From: JASHPR01 sp963729365
Lineage (GTDB): Bacteria; Actinomycetota; Actinomycetes; Streptosporangiales; Streptosporangiaceae
NCBI GenBank assembly: GCA_963729365.1
Contig: CAVSNQ010000024.1
Coordinates: 1 to 64,000 of the forward strand
Direction of reading: 5' to 3'
Length of the DNA stretch: 64,000 nt
Both the position numbers and the translations under genes were made by a program. The notes under the pieces were generated by a model that was not told the origin of the DNA, did no database searches, and saw nothing but the letters and a program-made list of their open reading frames with translations. Of this stretch, positions 52,640 through 60,407 are shown piece by piece (position 1 is the first letter of the stretch; every line of letters begins with the position of its first letter).

Positions 52640-53542
52640 ATGACCGCCCGCCAGCTCACGCTCGGCTACCTCTACCCGGAGATCATGAGCGGCTACGGCG
52701 ACCGCGGCAACCTCGCCGCGATCATGCGCCGCTGCGAATGGCGCGGCATCGCCACCGACGTGCGGGAACTGGGTCCCGGCGACCCGGTCGACCCGGACGA
52801 GGTGGACCTCTTGGTCATCGGCGACGGCGGGGAATTCCACCAGCGGCTGATCGCCACGGATCTCGCTGACATCAAGGGCCCCGGCATCTGCGAGGCGGTC
52901 AGCCAGGGGGCGGCCCTGCTCGCCGTCGGAGCGGGCTATGAGCTCCTCGGGCGCTTCTACCAGCCGTGCCGGGGCGTGGAACTTCCCGGGGCCAGGCTGT
53001 TCGATACCTGGACGGTCCAGCAGGGCGCCGACCTCACCGCGGCCTCGTGCACGATCACCGAGGCCATGGCCGACCGCGCGATCGGCGACCTGCTGGTCCA
53101 GTGGGGCGACGAACTGCTCGTCGGCTTCGAGAACCACGGGGCCCGCACCTACCTCGGGCCCACGGCGCGCGCTCTCGGCCATGTCGTCGTCGGGCGGGGC
53201 AACAACGGCGACGGGCGCGAAGGCGTGCGCCTGGGCAACGCGATAGGTACCTACCTGCGCGGACCGTGCCTGCCGCGGAACCCGGCGCTGACCGACTTCC
53301 TGATCCGCGCCGCGCTGCGCCGCCGTTACGGCGACGCCGAGCTCGCCGCGCTGCCCGACGATCTCGAGCGCGCCGCGCGCGACACGGCCGTGTCGCGCCT
53401 CCAGCCCGCGACGCGCGCCGCTGGCCACAGCCGGCTCGGGCGGGTCGTGCGTCCCGCGGGCCAGGTCCCGGCCCGCGCCAGGCGCGGCGCCCGGCGTCTC
53501 CTTTCGCCTGCGTCGGGGGATTCAGGACGGGCTATACGTTAA
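52640..53542 (+). CDS. gatD: GatD-like class I glutamine amidotransferase, catalytic Cys replaced
   Basis: Partner of MurT that normally hydrolyses glutamine and passes ammonia on. 300 aa. Seen: TLGYLYPEIMSGYGDRGNLA, then LLAVGAGYELLG where GatD enzymes have a Cys nucleophile (pattern ICGGYQLLG); here Gly97 stands in that position. The catalytic His region GFENHGARTYLG and GRGNNGDGREGVR are kept. The normal GGGxDxEQ stretch reads GDGGEFHQ. The protein may have lost glutaminase activity. The C-terminus is extended and Arg-rich. Coupled to murT. Confidence 0.88.
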   Translation: MTARQLTLGYLYPEIMSGYGDRGNLAAIMRRCEWRGIATDVRELGPGDPVDPDEVDLLVIGDGGEFHQRLIATDLADIKGPGICEAVSQGAALLAVGAGYELLGRFYQPCRGVELPGARLFDTWTVQQGADLTAASCTITEAMADRAIGDLLVQWGDELLVGFENHGARTYLGPTARALGHVVVGRGNNGDGREGVRLGNAIGTYLRGPCLPRNPALTDFLIRAALRRRYGDAELAALPDDLERAARDTAVSRLQPATRAAGHSRLGRVVRPAGQVPARARRGARRLLSPASGDSGRAIR

Positions 53543-53632
53543 GGCCAGTTGAATTGAGACCGGGGTACACGGGGACCTTGGTCGTTGCGGGGCGCGATCA
53601 CCCGGCCGTGGCCGGCCTCGTACGGTAGGGAC

Positions 53633-53878
53633 ATGAACGACAAGGAAATCCTCGGTCACATCGATGAGCTCATCCAGACCGAGCACGAGCTGCGGGCCAA
53701 GCTGGCCGCGGGCGAGCTGTCCAGTAACGAGGAGCACGCCCAGCTGAAAGCCGCCGAGGAGGCCCTGGACCAGTGCTGGGACCTGCTGCGGCAGCGGCGG
53801 GCCCGGAGCGAGTTCGGCGAGGATCCGGGGGAGTCGGCGGCGCGCCCGGCCTCCGAGGTGGAGGGGTACCTGCAGTAG
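53633..53878 (+). CDS. DUF2630 family protein
   Basis: 81 aa, largely helical and charged: MNDKEILGHIDELIQTEHEL, EHAQLKAAEEALDQCWDLLRQRRA, ending in VEGYLQ, all typical of DUF2630. No known function. TACGGT lies 6 nt before the ATG (leaderless style). It starts 90 bp after gatD. Confidence 0.85.
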   Translation: MNDKEILGHIDELIQTEHELRAKLAAGELSSNEEHAQLKAAEEALDQCWDLLRQRRARSEFGEDPGESAARPASEVEGYLQ

Positions 53879-53926
53879 CGGCTCCGCCGTGCCGGCCGGC
53901 TCCGCCCCCTAAGTAGGCTCTGACAC

Positions 53927-54751
53927 GTGCGCATCGCAAGGTTTGCTCATGGCGGCGAGGTCGGCTACGGGATCGTGGAGGACGTCCAGCCGGACGGCGC
54001 CGCGAGCGCTGTCACCGGCACGGACGCTGACGGGCTCGTCGTGGCCGAGCTGATGGGACATCCGTTCGGGATCGGGGAAGAGTCCGTGCGGCTCACCGGG
54101 TCCCGCCATCAGCTGGCCGACGTGCGGCTGCTCGCGCCTGTGCTGCCCAGCAAGGTGGTCGCGATCGGCAAGAACTACGCCGACCACGCGCGCGAGATGG
54201 GCGGCGAGCCGCCGGACGACCCGGTGATCTTCCTGAAGCCGTCGACGGCGGTGATCGGGCCGCGGGACCCGATCATCTACCCGGCCCTGTCCGAGCGGGT
54301 CGATTTCGAGGGCGAGCTGGCCGTGGTTATCGGCCGGCTCTGCCGGGAGGTGCCGCCCGAGCGGGTGCCCGATGTGATCTTCGGTTATACCTGCGCCAAT
54401 GACGTCACCGCTCGTGACCTGCAGGCCAGGGACGGGCAGTGGGCCCGGGCCAAGGGGTTTGACACGTTCTGCCCGCTCGGGCCGTGGATCGAGACCGACG
54501 TCGACCCGGCCGACCTCGAGCTGACCACGATCGTGAACGGCGAGATCCGGCAGAACTCGCGCACATCGCTGCTGCTGCACGACGTGACCGCGCTGGTCAC
54601 CTACGTCAGCGCGGTGATGACGCTGCTGCCCGGCGACGTGCTGCTGACCGGCACCCCGGCGGGCGTCGGCTCGGTCAAGGAGGGCGACGAGGTGTCGGTC
54701 ACGATAGAGGGCATCGGGACGCTGACCAACGGGGTTGTGACCAGTGACTGA
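53927..54751 (+). CDS. Fumarylacetoacetate hydrolase family protein
   Basis: 274 aa FAH-fold enzyme. Seen: VVAIGKNYADHAREMG, PVIFLKPSTAVIGP, metal ligands in VDFEGELAVVIGR, YTCANDVTARDLQ, FDTFCPLGPWI and LLTGTPAGVG. Relatives act as acylpyruvases or 2-hydroxyhepta-2,4-diene-1,7-dioate isomerases. The same gene precedes gltX in mycobacteria. TAGGCT lies 7 nt before the GTG; its stop overlaps gltX by 8 bp. Confidence 0.9.
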   Translation: MRIARFAHGGEVGYGIVEDVQPDGAASAVTGTDADGLVVAELMGHPFGIGEESVRLTGSRHQLADVRLLAPVLPSKVVAIGKNYADHAREMGGEPPDDPVIFLKPSTAVIGPRDPIIYPALSERVDFEGELAVVIGRLCREVPPERVPDVIFGYTCANDVTARDLQARDGQWARAKGFDTFCPLGPWIETDVDPADLELTTIVNGEIRQNSRTSLLLHDVTALVTYVSAVMTLLPGDVLLTGTPAGVGSVKEGDEVSVTIEGIGTLTNGVVTSD

Positions 54752-56246
54752 CGAACGGCCGGTGCGGGTGCGCTTCGCCCCGTCTCCCAGCGGGGACCTG
54801 CACGTCGGCAATATCCGCACCGCCCTGTTCGACTGGGCGTTCGCCCGGCACACCGGCGGCGTGTTCGTGCTCCGGATCGAGGACACCGACCGGTCCCGGG
54901 TGCTGCCCGCCTACATCGAATCGGCCCTGGAGACGCTGCGCTGGCTCGGCCTGGACTGGGACGAGGGGCCCGAGGCGGGCGGCCCTTACGGCCCCTACCT
55001 GCAGAGCGAGCGGCGGGAGATCTACGCGGACTGGGTGGCGAAGTTCCTGGAGTCCGGGCACGCCTACTGGTGCTACTGCACCCCGGAGGAACTGGCCGAG
55101 CGCCGCGCCGCGGCGCGCGCGGGCGGGGGCGGGCCCAGCGGGTACGACTTGCATTGCCGTCACCTGTCGCCCGAGCAGGTGGCCGAGTACCGGGCCGAGG
55201 GCCGGCGGCCCGTGGTGCGGATGCGGATGCCCGACGGCTCCACCACGTTCACCGACCTGGTCCGGGGCGAGATCACCATCGACAACGCCAACGTGCCGGA
55301 CTTCGTGCTGGCGCGCGCGGACGGCAGCCACCTCTACACGCTGGCCGTGGCGGTCGACGACGTGCTGATGAAGATCACCCACATCGTGCGGGGCGACGAC
55401 CTGCTGTCCTCGACGCCGCGGCAGCTGGCCGTGTACCGCGCGATGGGCGTCCCGGATTCGGAGTTCCCTGTCTTCGCGCACCTGCCGTTCGTGCTCGGGC
55501 TCGAGGGCCAGAAGCTGGGCAAGCGCTACGGCGCCGCGTCGATCACCTACTACCGCGACGAGGGGTTCCTGCCGGAGGCGATCGACAACTACCTGGCGTT
55601 GCTCGGCTGGTCGCCGGGGGACAACCGGGAGTCGTTCACGCTCGACGAGATGGCCGCCGAGTTCGACCTGGCCCGGGTGAACAAGAACGCCGCCCGGTTC
55701 GACGTGCAGAAGCTGGAGTCGATCAACGGCGACAAGATCCGGGAGCTTGATCCGGCCGATTTCGTGCTGCGGATCATGCCGTTCCTGCACCGCGCTGGCC
55801 TGGTCGACGCTCCGCCCAGTGCCGCCGATGCGGCGGTGATCGCGGCCGCGGCGCCGCTGATCCAGGGGCGGATCTCCAGGCTCACCGAGGCGGCCGGGAT
55901 GCTGAGCTTCCTGCTGGTGGACGAGGACAGGTTCGCCGTCGATCCGGAGGACGGCGCGCGAGCGCTCGGCCCCGACGCGGCCCCGGTGCTCGAGGCGGCC
56001 AGGAGCGCGCTGGCCGGCCTCGGGTCGTGGACCGCCGAGACGATCCGGGATGCGCTGCAGGCGGCGCTGGTCGACGGCCTGGGGCTGAAGCCCAGGGCCG
56101 CGTTCGGCGGGGCGGTGCGGGTCGCGGTCACCGGGCGGCGGATCGGGCCGCCCTTGTTCGAGTCGATCGAACTGCTCGGCCGGGAGCGGACCCTCGACCG
56201 CCTGGCCCAGGCCGCTGCGACCGCAGCCGCTCAAGCCCGGGCCTGA
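54744..56246 (+). CDS. gltX: Glutamyl-tRNA synthetase
   Basis: Class I synthetase, 500 aa. HIGH motif as HVGN in APSPSGDLHVGNIRTALF, RIEDTDRSR, the KMSKS-like loop GQKLGKRYGAAS, and an all-helical C-terminal anticodon-binding domain. With gatCAB in the window it is probably non-discriminating, charging Glu on both tRNA-Glu and tRNA-Gln; both tRNA genes follow. GTG start overlaps the FAH gene. Confidence 0.95.
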   Translation: MTDERPVRVRFAPSPSGDLHVGNIRTALFDWAFARHTGGVFVLRIEDTDRSRVLPAYIESALETLRWLGLDWDEGPEAGGPYGPYLQSERREIYADWVAKFLESGHAYWCYCTPEELAERRAAARAGGGGPSGYDLHCRHLSPEQVAEYRAEGRRPVVRMRMPDGSTTFTDLVRGEITIDNANVPDFVLARADGSHLYTLAVAVDDVLMKITHIVRGDDLLSSTPRQLAVYRAMGVPDSEFPVFAHLPFVLGLEGQKLGKRYGAASITYYRDEGFLPEAIDNYLALLGWSPGDNRESFTLDEMAAEFDLARVNKNAARFDVQKLESINGDKIRELDPADFVLRIMPFLHRAGLVDAPPSAADAAVIAAAAPLIQGRISRLTEAAGMLSFLLVDEDRFAVDPEDGARALGPDAAPVLEAARSALAGLGSWTAETIRDALQAALVDGLGLKPRAAFGGAVRVAVTGRRIGPPLFESIELLGRERTLDRLAQAAATAAAQARA

Positions 56247-56358
56247 GCTCCGCGCGGCCCAGTGGCGGATCTCTTTGGCCGCAGCGTCCGCGCTTCGGCT
56301 ACACTGCACTGGCGCGTCCGGACTGCACAGGCGCGCGGGCCGCACTGGCCCGATCCCA

Positions 56359-56430
56359 TGGGGTATGGGGTAATTGGCAGCCCGACGGGTTCTGGCCCCG
56401 TTAGTCTAGGTTCGAGTCCTGGTACCCCAG
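56359..56430 (+). tRNA. tRNA-Gln (anticodon CTG)
   Basis: 72 nt without encoded CCA. Acceptor TGGGGTA/TACCCCA, D-stem GGG/CCC, anticodon stem ACGGG/CCCGT with loop TTCTGGC (anticodon CTG), T-arm with GTTCGAGTC, discriminator G. It lies directly after gltX, as in other actinobacteria. Confidence 0.93.
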
Positions 56431-56443
56431 CGATGTCATAGAT

Positions 56444-56477
56444 AACGCGGATGCCGCAGGCGAGCGGCATCCGCGTT
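56444..56477 (+). terminator. Strong terminator after tRNA-Gln
   Basis: 14-bp perfect stem AACGCGGATGCCGC / GCGGCATCCGCGTT with a 6-nt loop, followed by T-containing sequence. It also lies between the tRNA and the convergent GlsB/YeaQ gene. Confidence 0.85.
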
Positions 56478-56505
56478 TCGTGCTTCTCGGGGTCGGTCTT
56501 GGTGC

Positions 56506-56805
56506 TCAGATCCAGCGGCGACGGCGGGAGCGGCCGCGGCCGCGCTCCGTGCCGGTCAGCCGCATCAGGACCAGCAGGATGATGGAGCCGACGATCGACC
56601 AGATGATGCCGGTGGCGTGGAACGAGTTCACCGACAGGGTGTGGTATTCGATCAGGGTCGAGACGAACCCGCCGATGAACGAGCCAACCACGCCCAGGAG
56701 GATGGTGCCGATCAGGCCGATGGGGTCACGACCGGGCACCAGCAGGCGGGCGATGGCGCCCGCGATGAGTCCGATGATCAGCAGGACGATGATGAATGCC
56801 AACAT
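56506..56805 (-). CDS. GlsB/YeaQ/YmgE (transglycosylase-associated) small membrane protein
   Basis: 99 aa with three hydrophobic segments: LAFIIVLLIIGLIAGAIARLLVPGRDPIG, IGTILLGVVGSFIGGF and IIWSIVGSIILLVLM, then a basic tail RGRGRSRRRRW. The family is stress-associated with no defined biochemical activity. It separates the two tRNA genes. Confidence 0.9.
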   Translation of the reverse strand: MLAFIIVLLIIGLIAGAIARLLVPGRDPIGLIGTILLGVVGSFIGGFVSTLIEYHTLSVNSFHATGIIWSIVGSIILLVLMRLTGTERGRGRSRRRRWI

Positions 56806-57098
56806 GCGCTCTTAACTACCCCGCTACGGTGAATCATGCAGTTGATCTTGGTATAAGTGTAACCTGTTCTGCCCGGGTCGTGGCTGGTGTTCCGTCCGTG
56901 GCTGGTGTGCTCCAGGTGACGTTATCCCGCCGCCGCTGCGCCCGGCCTGGCCCCCTCGGCCGGGCCGCACTGCGGCGTTTGGCGCGACTCGGCGAGGTAC
57001 GCTAGCCTTGGTGCCCGGCTGAGGCTGAAGGCCTCGGTCAGTCTTCTGCTCACGATCCGGTCCGCAGGCGGTAGTGTCGCGCGGTCCACGTGGTACCT

Positions 57099-57171
57099 GG
57101 CCCCGTCGTCTAGTGGCCCAGGACGCCGCCCTCTCAAGGCGGTAGCGCCGGTTCAAATCCGGTCGGGGCTA
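57099..57171 (+). tRNA. tRNA-Glu (anticodon CTC)
   Basis: 73 nt. Acceptor GGCCCCG/CGGGGCT (first pair G-U), D-arm GTC...GAC, anticodon stem CCGCC/GGCGG with loop CTCTCAA (anticodon CTC), T-stem GCCGG/CCGGT-type arm with GGTTCAAATCC, discriminator A. No encoded CCA. Confidence 0.92.
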
Positions 57172-57187
57172 CAGAGGAAGTAGCAGG

Positions 57188-57226
57188 TCAAGGGCCTGAT
57201 CGCCGGTCGCGGCGGTCGGGCCTTGA
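57188..57226 (+). terminator. Hairpin after tRNA-Glu
   Basis: TCAAGGGCCTGA pairs imperfectly with TCGGGCCTTGA across a GC-rich loop, 16 nt after the tRNA-Glu end. Confidence 0.55.
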
Positions 57227-57347
57227 TCATCTGTCCGTCGTTTGTCCGTGGGGTTTGCCGTCACCAGGCGGCAGTACGTGTCCCCAGAAGGCGCGTCCCG
57301 ACACGTTGACCGGCTGTACGCCGGAGCCGATGTGAACGCAACGGTGA

Positions 57348-57394
57348 TCTCCATGGTAAGGAGAAGGTCTACGGTTCGATTCCGTAAGGGGGCT
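57348..57394 (+). tRNA. 3' fragment of a tRNA-Thr (GGT)-like gene
   Basis: Anticodon stem TCTCC/GGAGA with loop ATGGTAA (anticodon GGT), variable AGGTC, T-stem TACGG/CCGTA with loop TTCGATT, and 3' acceptor strand AGGGGGC plus T. The D-arm and 5' acceptor strand are absent; the upstream sequence does not resemble a tRNA 5' half. It is thus a partial tRNA, as left at attachment sites of integrative elements, or a decayed gene. Confidence 0.7.
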
Positions 57395-57563
57395 CTGCGA
57401 GGTATTCACACCTCACCAGCTTTTATGTTCACATCTGGGTCTGACAGTGTGCTGACGGCTGTGGCTGGCGCTGTTTGGTGGCGGTTGCGGCTGTGTCTTC
57501 ACGTTGTCAGGCGTGGCTGGTCTGGCTGAGGGCGTGGCCGGGCCGGGGTGGCGATGCTGGTCG

Positions 57564-57595
57564 TTGACGGCGGCTGGCGTTGGGCTGATGCGGGC
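57564..57595 (+). repeat. Left terminal inverted repeat
   Basis: Begins TTGACGGCGG and includes GGGCTGATGCGGGC. It matches the reverse complement of 60151-60180, with differences only in the middle. It ends 3 bp from the stop codon of the DDE-like gene. Confidence 0.65.
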
Positions 57596-57598
57596 TGG

Positions 57599-58822
57599 CT
57601 AGGGCGGCGCGGTGCTGGCGAGTTCGCGGCGGCGCTTGCGGGTGCGGGGTGGCTGGCCGCTGGTCGCGAGCCGTGCGGCGTGTTGCTGGTGTTTGTGCCG
57701 GGTGGTGAGGATGCGCTGGTTGCGGACCGCTGTCAGGCAGGCGAGCCAGAGCATGAGCGGGGTGACGCCCATGAGGCGGATCCAGCCGCGGTCGATGCTG
57801 GTGGTTGCGGTGTCTTTGATGCTGGAGTTGAGGCGTTCGGCGGCGGTGCGCCGCTGGTAGGAGGTCCGCCACGCGGCGGAGGGGTAGTCGTGTTTTTGCC
57901 GGGTCTTGGCTGCGATGCCGGGCCCGGCGGTGATGGTCTTCTGGGTGCAGCAGGCCGGCGGGTGCCCGGGCGGGGTGAGGATCTCGGGCCGGTCGCGCGT
58001 CAGTGTCATTGAGGCCGGGCGCAGCGGGCAGCGGATTTTCCCGGTGCCGGCGGGGCAAGCCAGCCGGCGGTAGCCGTCGGCGTCGTCGGCGGCGTGCAGC
58101 TCGGCCAGGATGTCGCCGGGGCGGATGCCGTCCGCGGCCATGCGTTGCAGGACCGGGACTATGGCAGTGGCGGGGTCGTGGGCGCTGTTGCAGACGGTGA
58201 TCCGCCGTGCTAGCTCGGGCACGGCGGGGCTGTTCTCGTCCTTCACCATGGTGGCGGCCGAGAGGTAGTAGCCGAAGAACATCTGTCCTTCCTGGATCTT
58301 GAGGTTGACGTTGCGGTGCCCCCAGCGGGCGTCGGGGTCGGCGCCGCTGCCGGCGGCCTCGTGCGGGACGGGCCGGGACCAGGCCTCGACGTCAGTCCAG
58401 TCCACCGCCAGCGAGCTGCTGGCGCTCTTGAATTCTGCAGGGATGCTGGCTTCCAGCAGCCGGTCGCAGGATTGCTGCAGATCTGCTGACGCGGCGCCGT
58501 CGGGCTGCTCCTTGGCCAGCGCGTTTTTGATCAGCCGGGCGGTGTGCTCCACCTGCCGGTAGGTGAGCTGGTGCGGGCCGTCCTTCCAGCCGGCGATGAC
58601 GCCCAGGCGCTTTTGGTCGTCCTCGGGCAAGGTCAGTAGTGCCGTGTGCGCGCGGGTGAGGTGGGCAGGACGGCCGTCGGCCAGGGCGAGCATCATGCCG
58701 GCCAGCAGCGTGCTGGCTGTCAGCTGGCGGCTGCGGACGGCGGTCGGCAGCAGGGTCTCGATCGCCTCGCCGGTGCCGGAGGAGGCGATGATGTCCTCGA
58801 TGACCGCCAGCGTGGCGTTCAC
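57599..58822 (-). CDS. DDE transposase-like protein, probably internally deleted
   Basis: 407 aa from GTG 58822, overlapping the previous gene by 4 bp (GTGA). Seen: RSRQLTASTLLAGMMLALADGRPAHLT, first acidic site SLAVDWTDVEAWSRP, WGHRNVNL, FFGYYLSAATM, and late Glu region RRTAAERLNSSIKD. From recall of the family, full-length relatives carry about 90 more residues after DILA (including a DSGY motif with the second Asp) before the GYxRxxCPA segment. Here DILAEL joins straight to GYRRLACPAGTGKIRCPLRPASM in frame. The second catalytic Asp is thus missing and the protein is likely dead. Confidence 0.65.
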   Translation of the reverse strand: MNATLAVIEDIIASSGTGEAIETLLPTAVRSRQLTASTLLAGMMLALADGRPAHLTRAHTALLTLPEDDQKRLGVIAGWKDGPHQLTYRQVEHTARLIKNALAKEQPDGAASADLQQSCDRLLEASIPAEFKSASSSLAVDWTDVEAWSRPVPHEAAGSGADPDARWGHRNVNLKIQEGQMFFGYYLSAATMVKDENSPAVPELARRITVCNSAHDPATAIVPVLQRMAADGIRPGDILAELHAADDADGYRRLACPAGTGKIRCPLRPASMTLTRDRPEILTPPGHPPACCTQKTITAGPGIAAKTRQKHDYPSAAWRTSYQRRTAAERLNSSIKDTATTSIDRGWIRLMGVTPLMLWLACLTAVRNQRILTTRHKHQQHAARLATSGQPPRTRKRRRELASTAPP

Positions 58823-59716
58823 AGCGCGGCGGCCCCCAGCAGCGTGATGGCCTGCTCTTCGGTGCCGGGGTCCAGGCCGGCGGCGATGTCGCCCAGCTGC
58901 TGGCAGCAGCTGATGCCGGCCGCGTGCAGGAACGCGGGCAGGCCGATCAGCGCCGCGGTCTGGGCCAGCCACGTCGCGCGCAGTCTGCTGGTGTCCAGCG
59001 GCGGCAGCCCGGTCCCGCCGGCCAGCGAGGCGGTCAGCGGGTTGGTGATGTTGCCGCGCTCGGGCTTCTCGCCGCCGGTGAGGAACTGCCCCCCGGCGAA
59101 GGCGGCGGCTTCCAGCAGCCGCGGCTGGTAGCGGGCCAGCACTGGCACCGCCCGCGGCCGGGCGCCGCGGACTTCCACGATCACGCCGCCCGGCCGCTGG
59201 GTGACGTCGCTGCCGCGGGCCTGGCGAAGGTCGGAACGGATCAGCCCCGCCCCGGCGCCGAGGCAGACCAGCGCGGTGGCGCGCATCCGCCGGGCGGCGG
59301 CGGGCTGGGCGTCCGCTAATGCGAGGTAGCCGTCGATCTCCGAAGAGCTGTAGGGCTTCTTGGCCCCGCCCGCGGGGCAGCGGTGCATCACAAGGGCCCA
59401 GGTGCGGCACCACGCTGCGGGCCAGGAACCGCAGGTTGGTCCGCAGCGTCCGCCGCGCGGCGCCGGAGAGCCCCGGGGCGTGCGCGGCGAACCGCTCGAT
59501 CACCGACGGGTGCAGCAGCACCTCCGGGACGGGCTCCATGCCGAGCGGGATCGCCCAGCCCGCCAGCTTGGAGGCGGCCCACAGCAGGCACTTGGCCCGG
59601 TCCCTGCCGCCCGGGGCCGACTCCGCCACCACCGCGCGGGCGAACTCCGCGGCCGCCCCCGGCGTGCCCGGAGCGGGCTGCCACCGCGCGAGGTAGGAGG
59701 CCACACCGCCGTCCAT
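58819..59716 (-). CDS. Tyrosine-recombinase-like protein with one frame break
   Basis: About 298 aa when joined. N-terminal part (ATG 59716, MDGGVASYLARW): core-binding helices with SGAARRTLRTNLRFLARSV. After a frame change near 59364-59373: KKPYSSSEIDGYLALADAQ, VCLGAGAGLIRSDLRQARGSDV (the position of the first catalytic Arg of integrases), VPVLARYQPRLLEAA, LDTSRLRATWLAQTAALIGL and the C-terminal AAGISCCQQLGDIAA. A canonical catalytic HxxR...Y set is not obvious, so it may be a divergent or regulatory member. One extra G in GGGCGGGGCC would explain the break. Confidence 0.55.
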
Positions 59717-59777
59717 ACGGTAATTTCTACCGAAAGAAGGCCCGGAGAGCACGCACCGCGCGTGCGACCATGGAAAC

Positions 59778-60137
59778 GTGTCGCCAAGCCCGCAAGACCG
59801 CGCCGCCGGCATCGCCGCCGAGCTGGCTGGCCTGGGCCTGGCGCTGCCCGGCACCCTCATCCAGCGGCGCGTGCGCTGCGGCTGGCCGGGCTGCCGCTGC
59901 CACGCCGACCCCCCGGACCTGCACGGCCCGTACTGGCACTGGACCCGCAAGCGGGCCGGCAAGACGATCAGCCGCCTGGTCCCCGACGACCAGGTCGACA
60001 ACTACCGGCAATGGCTGGACAACCACCGCCGCCTGCGCGAGCTGATCACCGAGCTCGAAGACCTCACCCTGGCCATCGCCGACGAGCGCACCGGGCACCA
60101 GCCCCGCGCCCGCCGAACCCAGCAAAGCACCGCATAA
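59778..60137 (+). CDS. DUF6788 family protein
   Basis: 119 aa. Cys-rich core RRVRCGWPGCRCHADPPDLHGPYWHW followed by KRAGKTISRLVPDDQVDNYRQW and a helical tail. The Cys pattern with HGPY is typical of DUF6788 proteins encoded near transposase/recombinase genes. It is divergent from the recombinase-like gene with a 61-bp gap. A DNA- or zinc-binding accessory role in transposition is inference. Confidence 0.75.
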   Translation: MSPSPQDRAAGIAAELAGLGLALPGTLIQRRVRCGWPGCRCHADPPDLHGPYWHWTRKRAGKTISRLVPDDQVDNYRQWLDNHRRLRELITELEDLTLAIADERTGHQPRARRTQQSTA

Positions 60138-60150
60138 CTCTGTGGACGCG

Positions 60151-60180
60151 GCCCGCTTAGCCCGTGGACGCCGCCGTCAA
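60151..60180 (-). repeat. Right terminal inverted repeat
   Basis: Read on the minus strand it begins TTGACGGCGG and contains GGGCTAAGCGGGC, matching the left repeat. It lies 13 bp past the DUF6788 stop. Confidence 0.65.
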
Positions 60181-60194
60181 GAGCGCGCATAACG

Positions 60195-60247
60195 GCAGGT
60201 CAGGCCCAAACGTGAAGACCTCTCTGCAAACTAGCAGGTCAGGCCCA
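60195..60247 (+). repeat. Pair of 14-bp direct repeats next to the mobile unit
   Basis: GCAGGTCAGGCCCA occurs at 60195-60208 and 60234-60247. An 11-bp tandem TGACCGGCATC follows at 60284-60305. A related TAGCAGGTCA sits beside tRNA-Glu at 57181. These may be remnants of earlier insertions. Confidence 0.5.
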
Positions 60248-60407
60248 GATTTCTGACCGGCTCGGAACGCCTTCAAGATCGCCTGACCGGCATCTGACCG
60301 GCATCTGACCGTCGTTCTGGGCATAGAAAGTTGGCACTCAGCCGCACGGACTGACTCTCGATGGCATGCCGCTCCGGCGTGCGGGAGACGCTCGTTGAAC
60401 AGGCGAG

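Larger units (their letters stand above)
57172..57563. other. Junction region between tRNA-Glu and the transposon-like unit
   Basis: About 390 bp with no supported gene. It contains a terminator-like hairpin after tRNA-Glu (57188-57226) and a 3' fragment of a tRNA-Thr (57348-57394). A leftward 60-codon ORF (57227-57409) is the antisense of the tRNA fragment and is not a gene. Confidence 0.6.
57564..60180. mobile_element. Transposon-like unit with terminal inverted repeats and three genes
   Basis: About 2.6 kb bounded by imperfect terminal inverted repeats of about 30 bp whose outer ends are identical (TTGACGGCGG on the left, CCGCCGTCAA on the right). Inside: a DDE-transposase-like gene and a tyrosine-recombinase-like gene on the minus strand, and a divergent DUF6788 gene on the plus strand. 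No target duplication is obvious. I do not know a named IS family with this set. The DDE-like gene appears internally deleted and the recombinase-like gene frameshifted, so this copy is probably inactive. Confidence 0.65.

Noticed and set aside
57227..57409. ORF encoding SQSPLTESNRRPSPYHG, seen in many actinobacterial annotations
   Set aside because: It is the reverse complement of the tRNA-Thr fragment and its flank, a common annotation artefact at tRNA genes.
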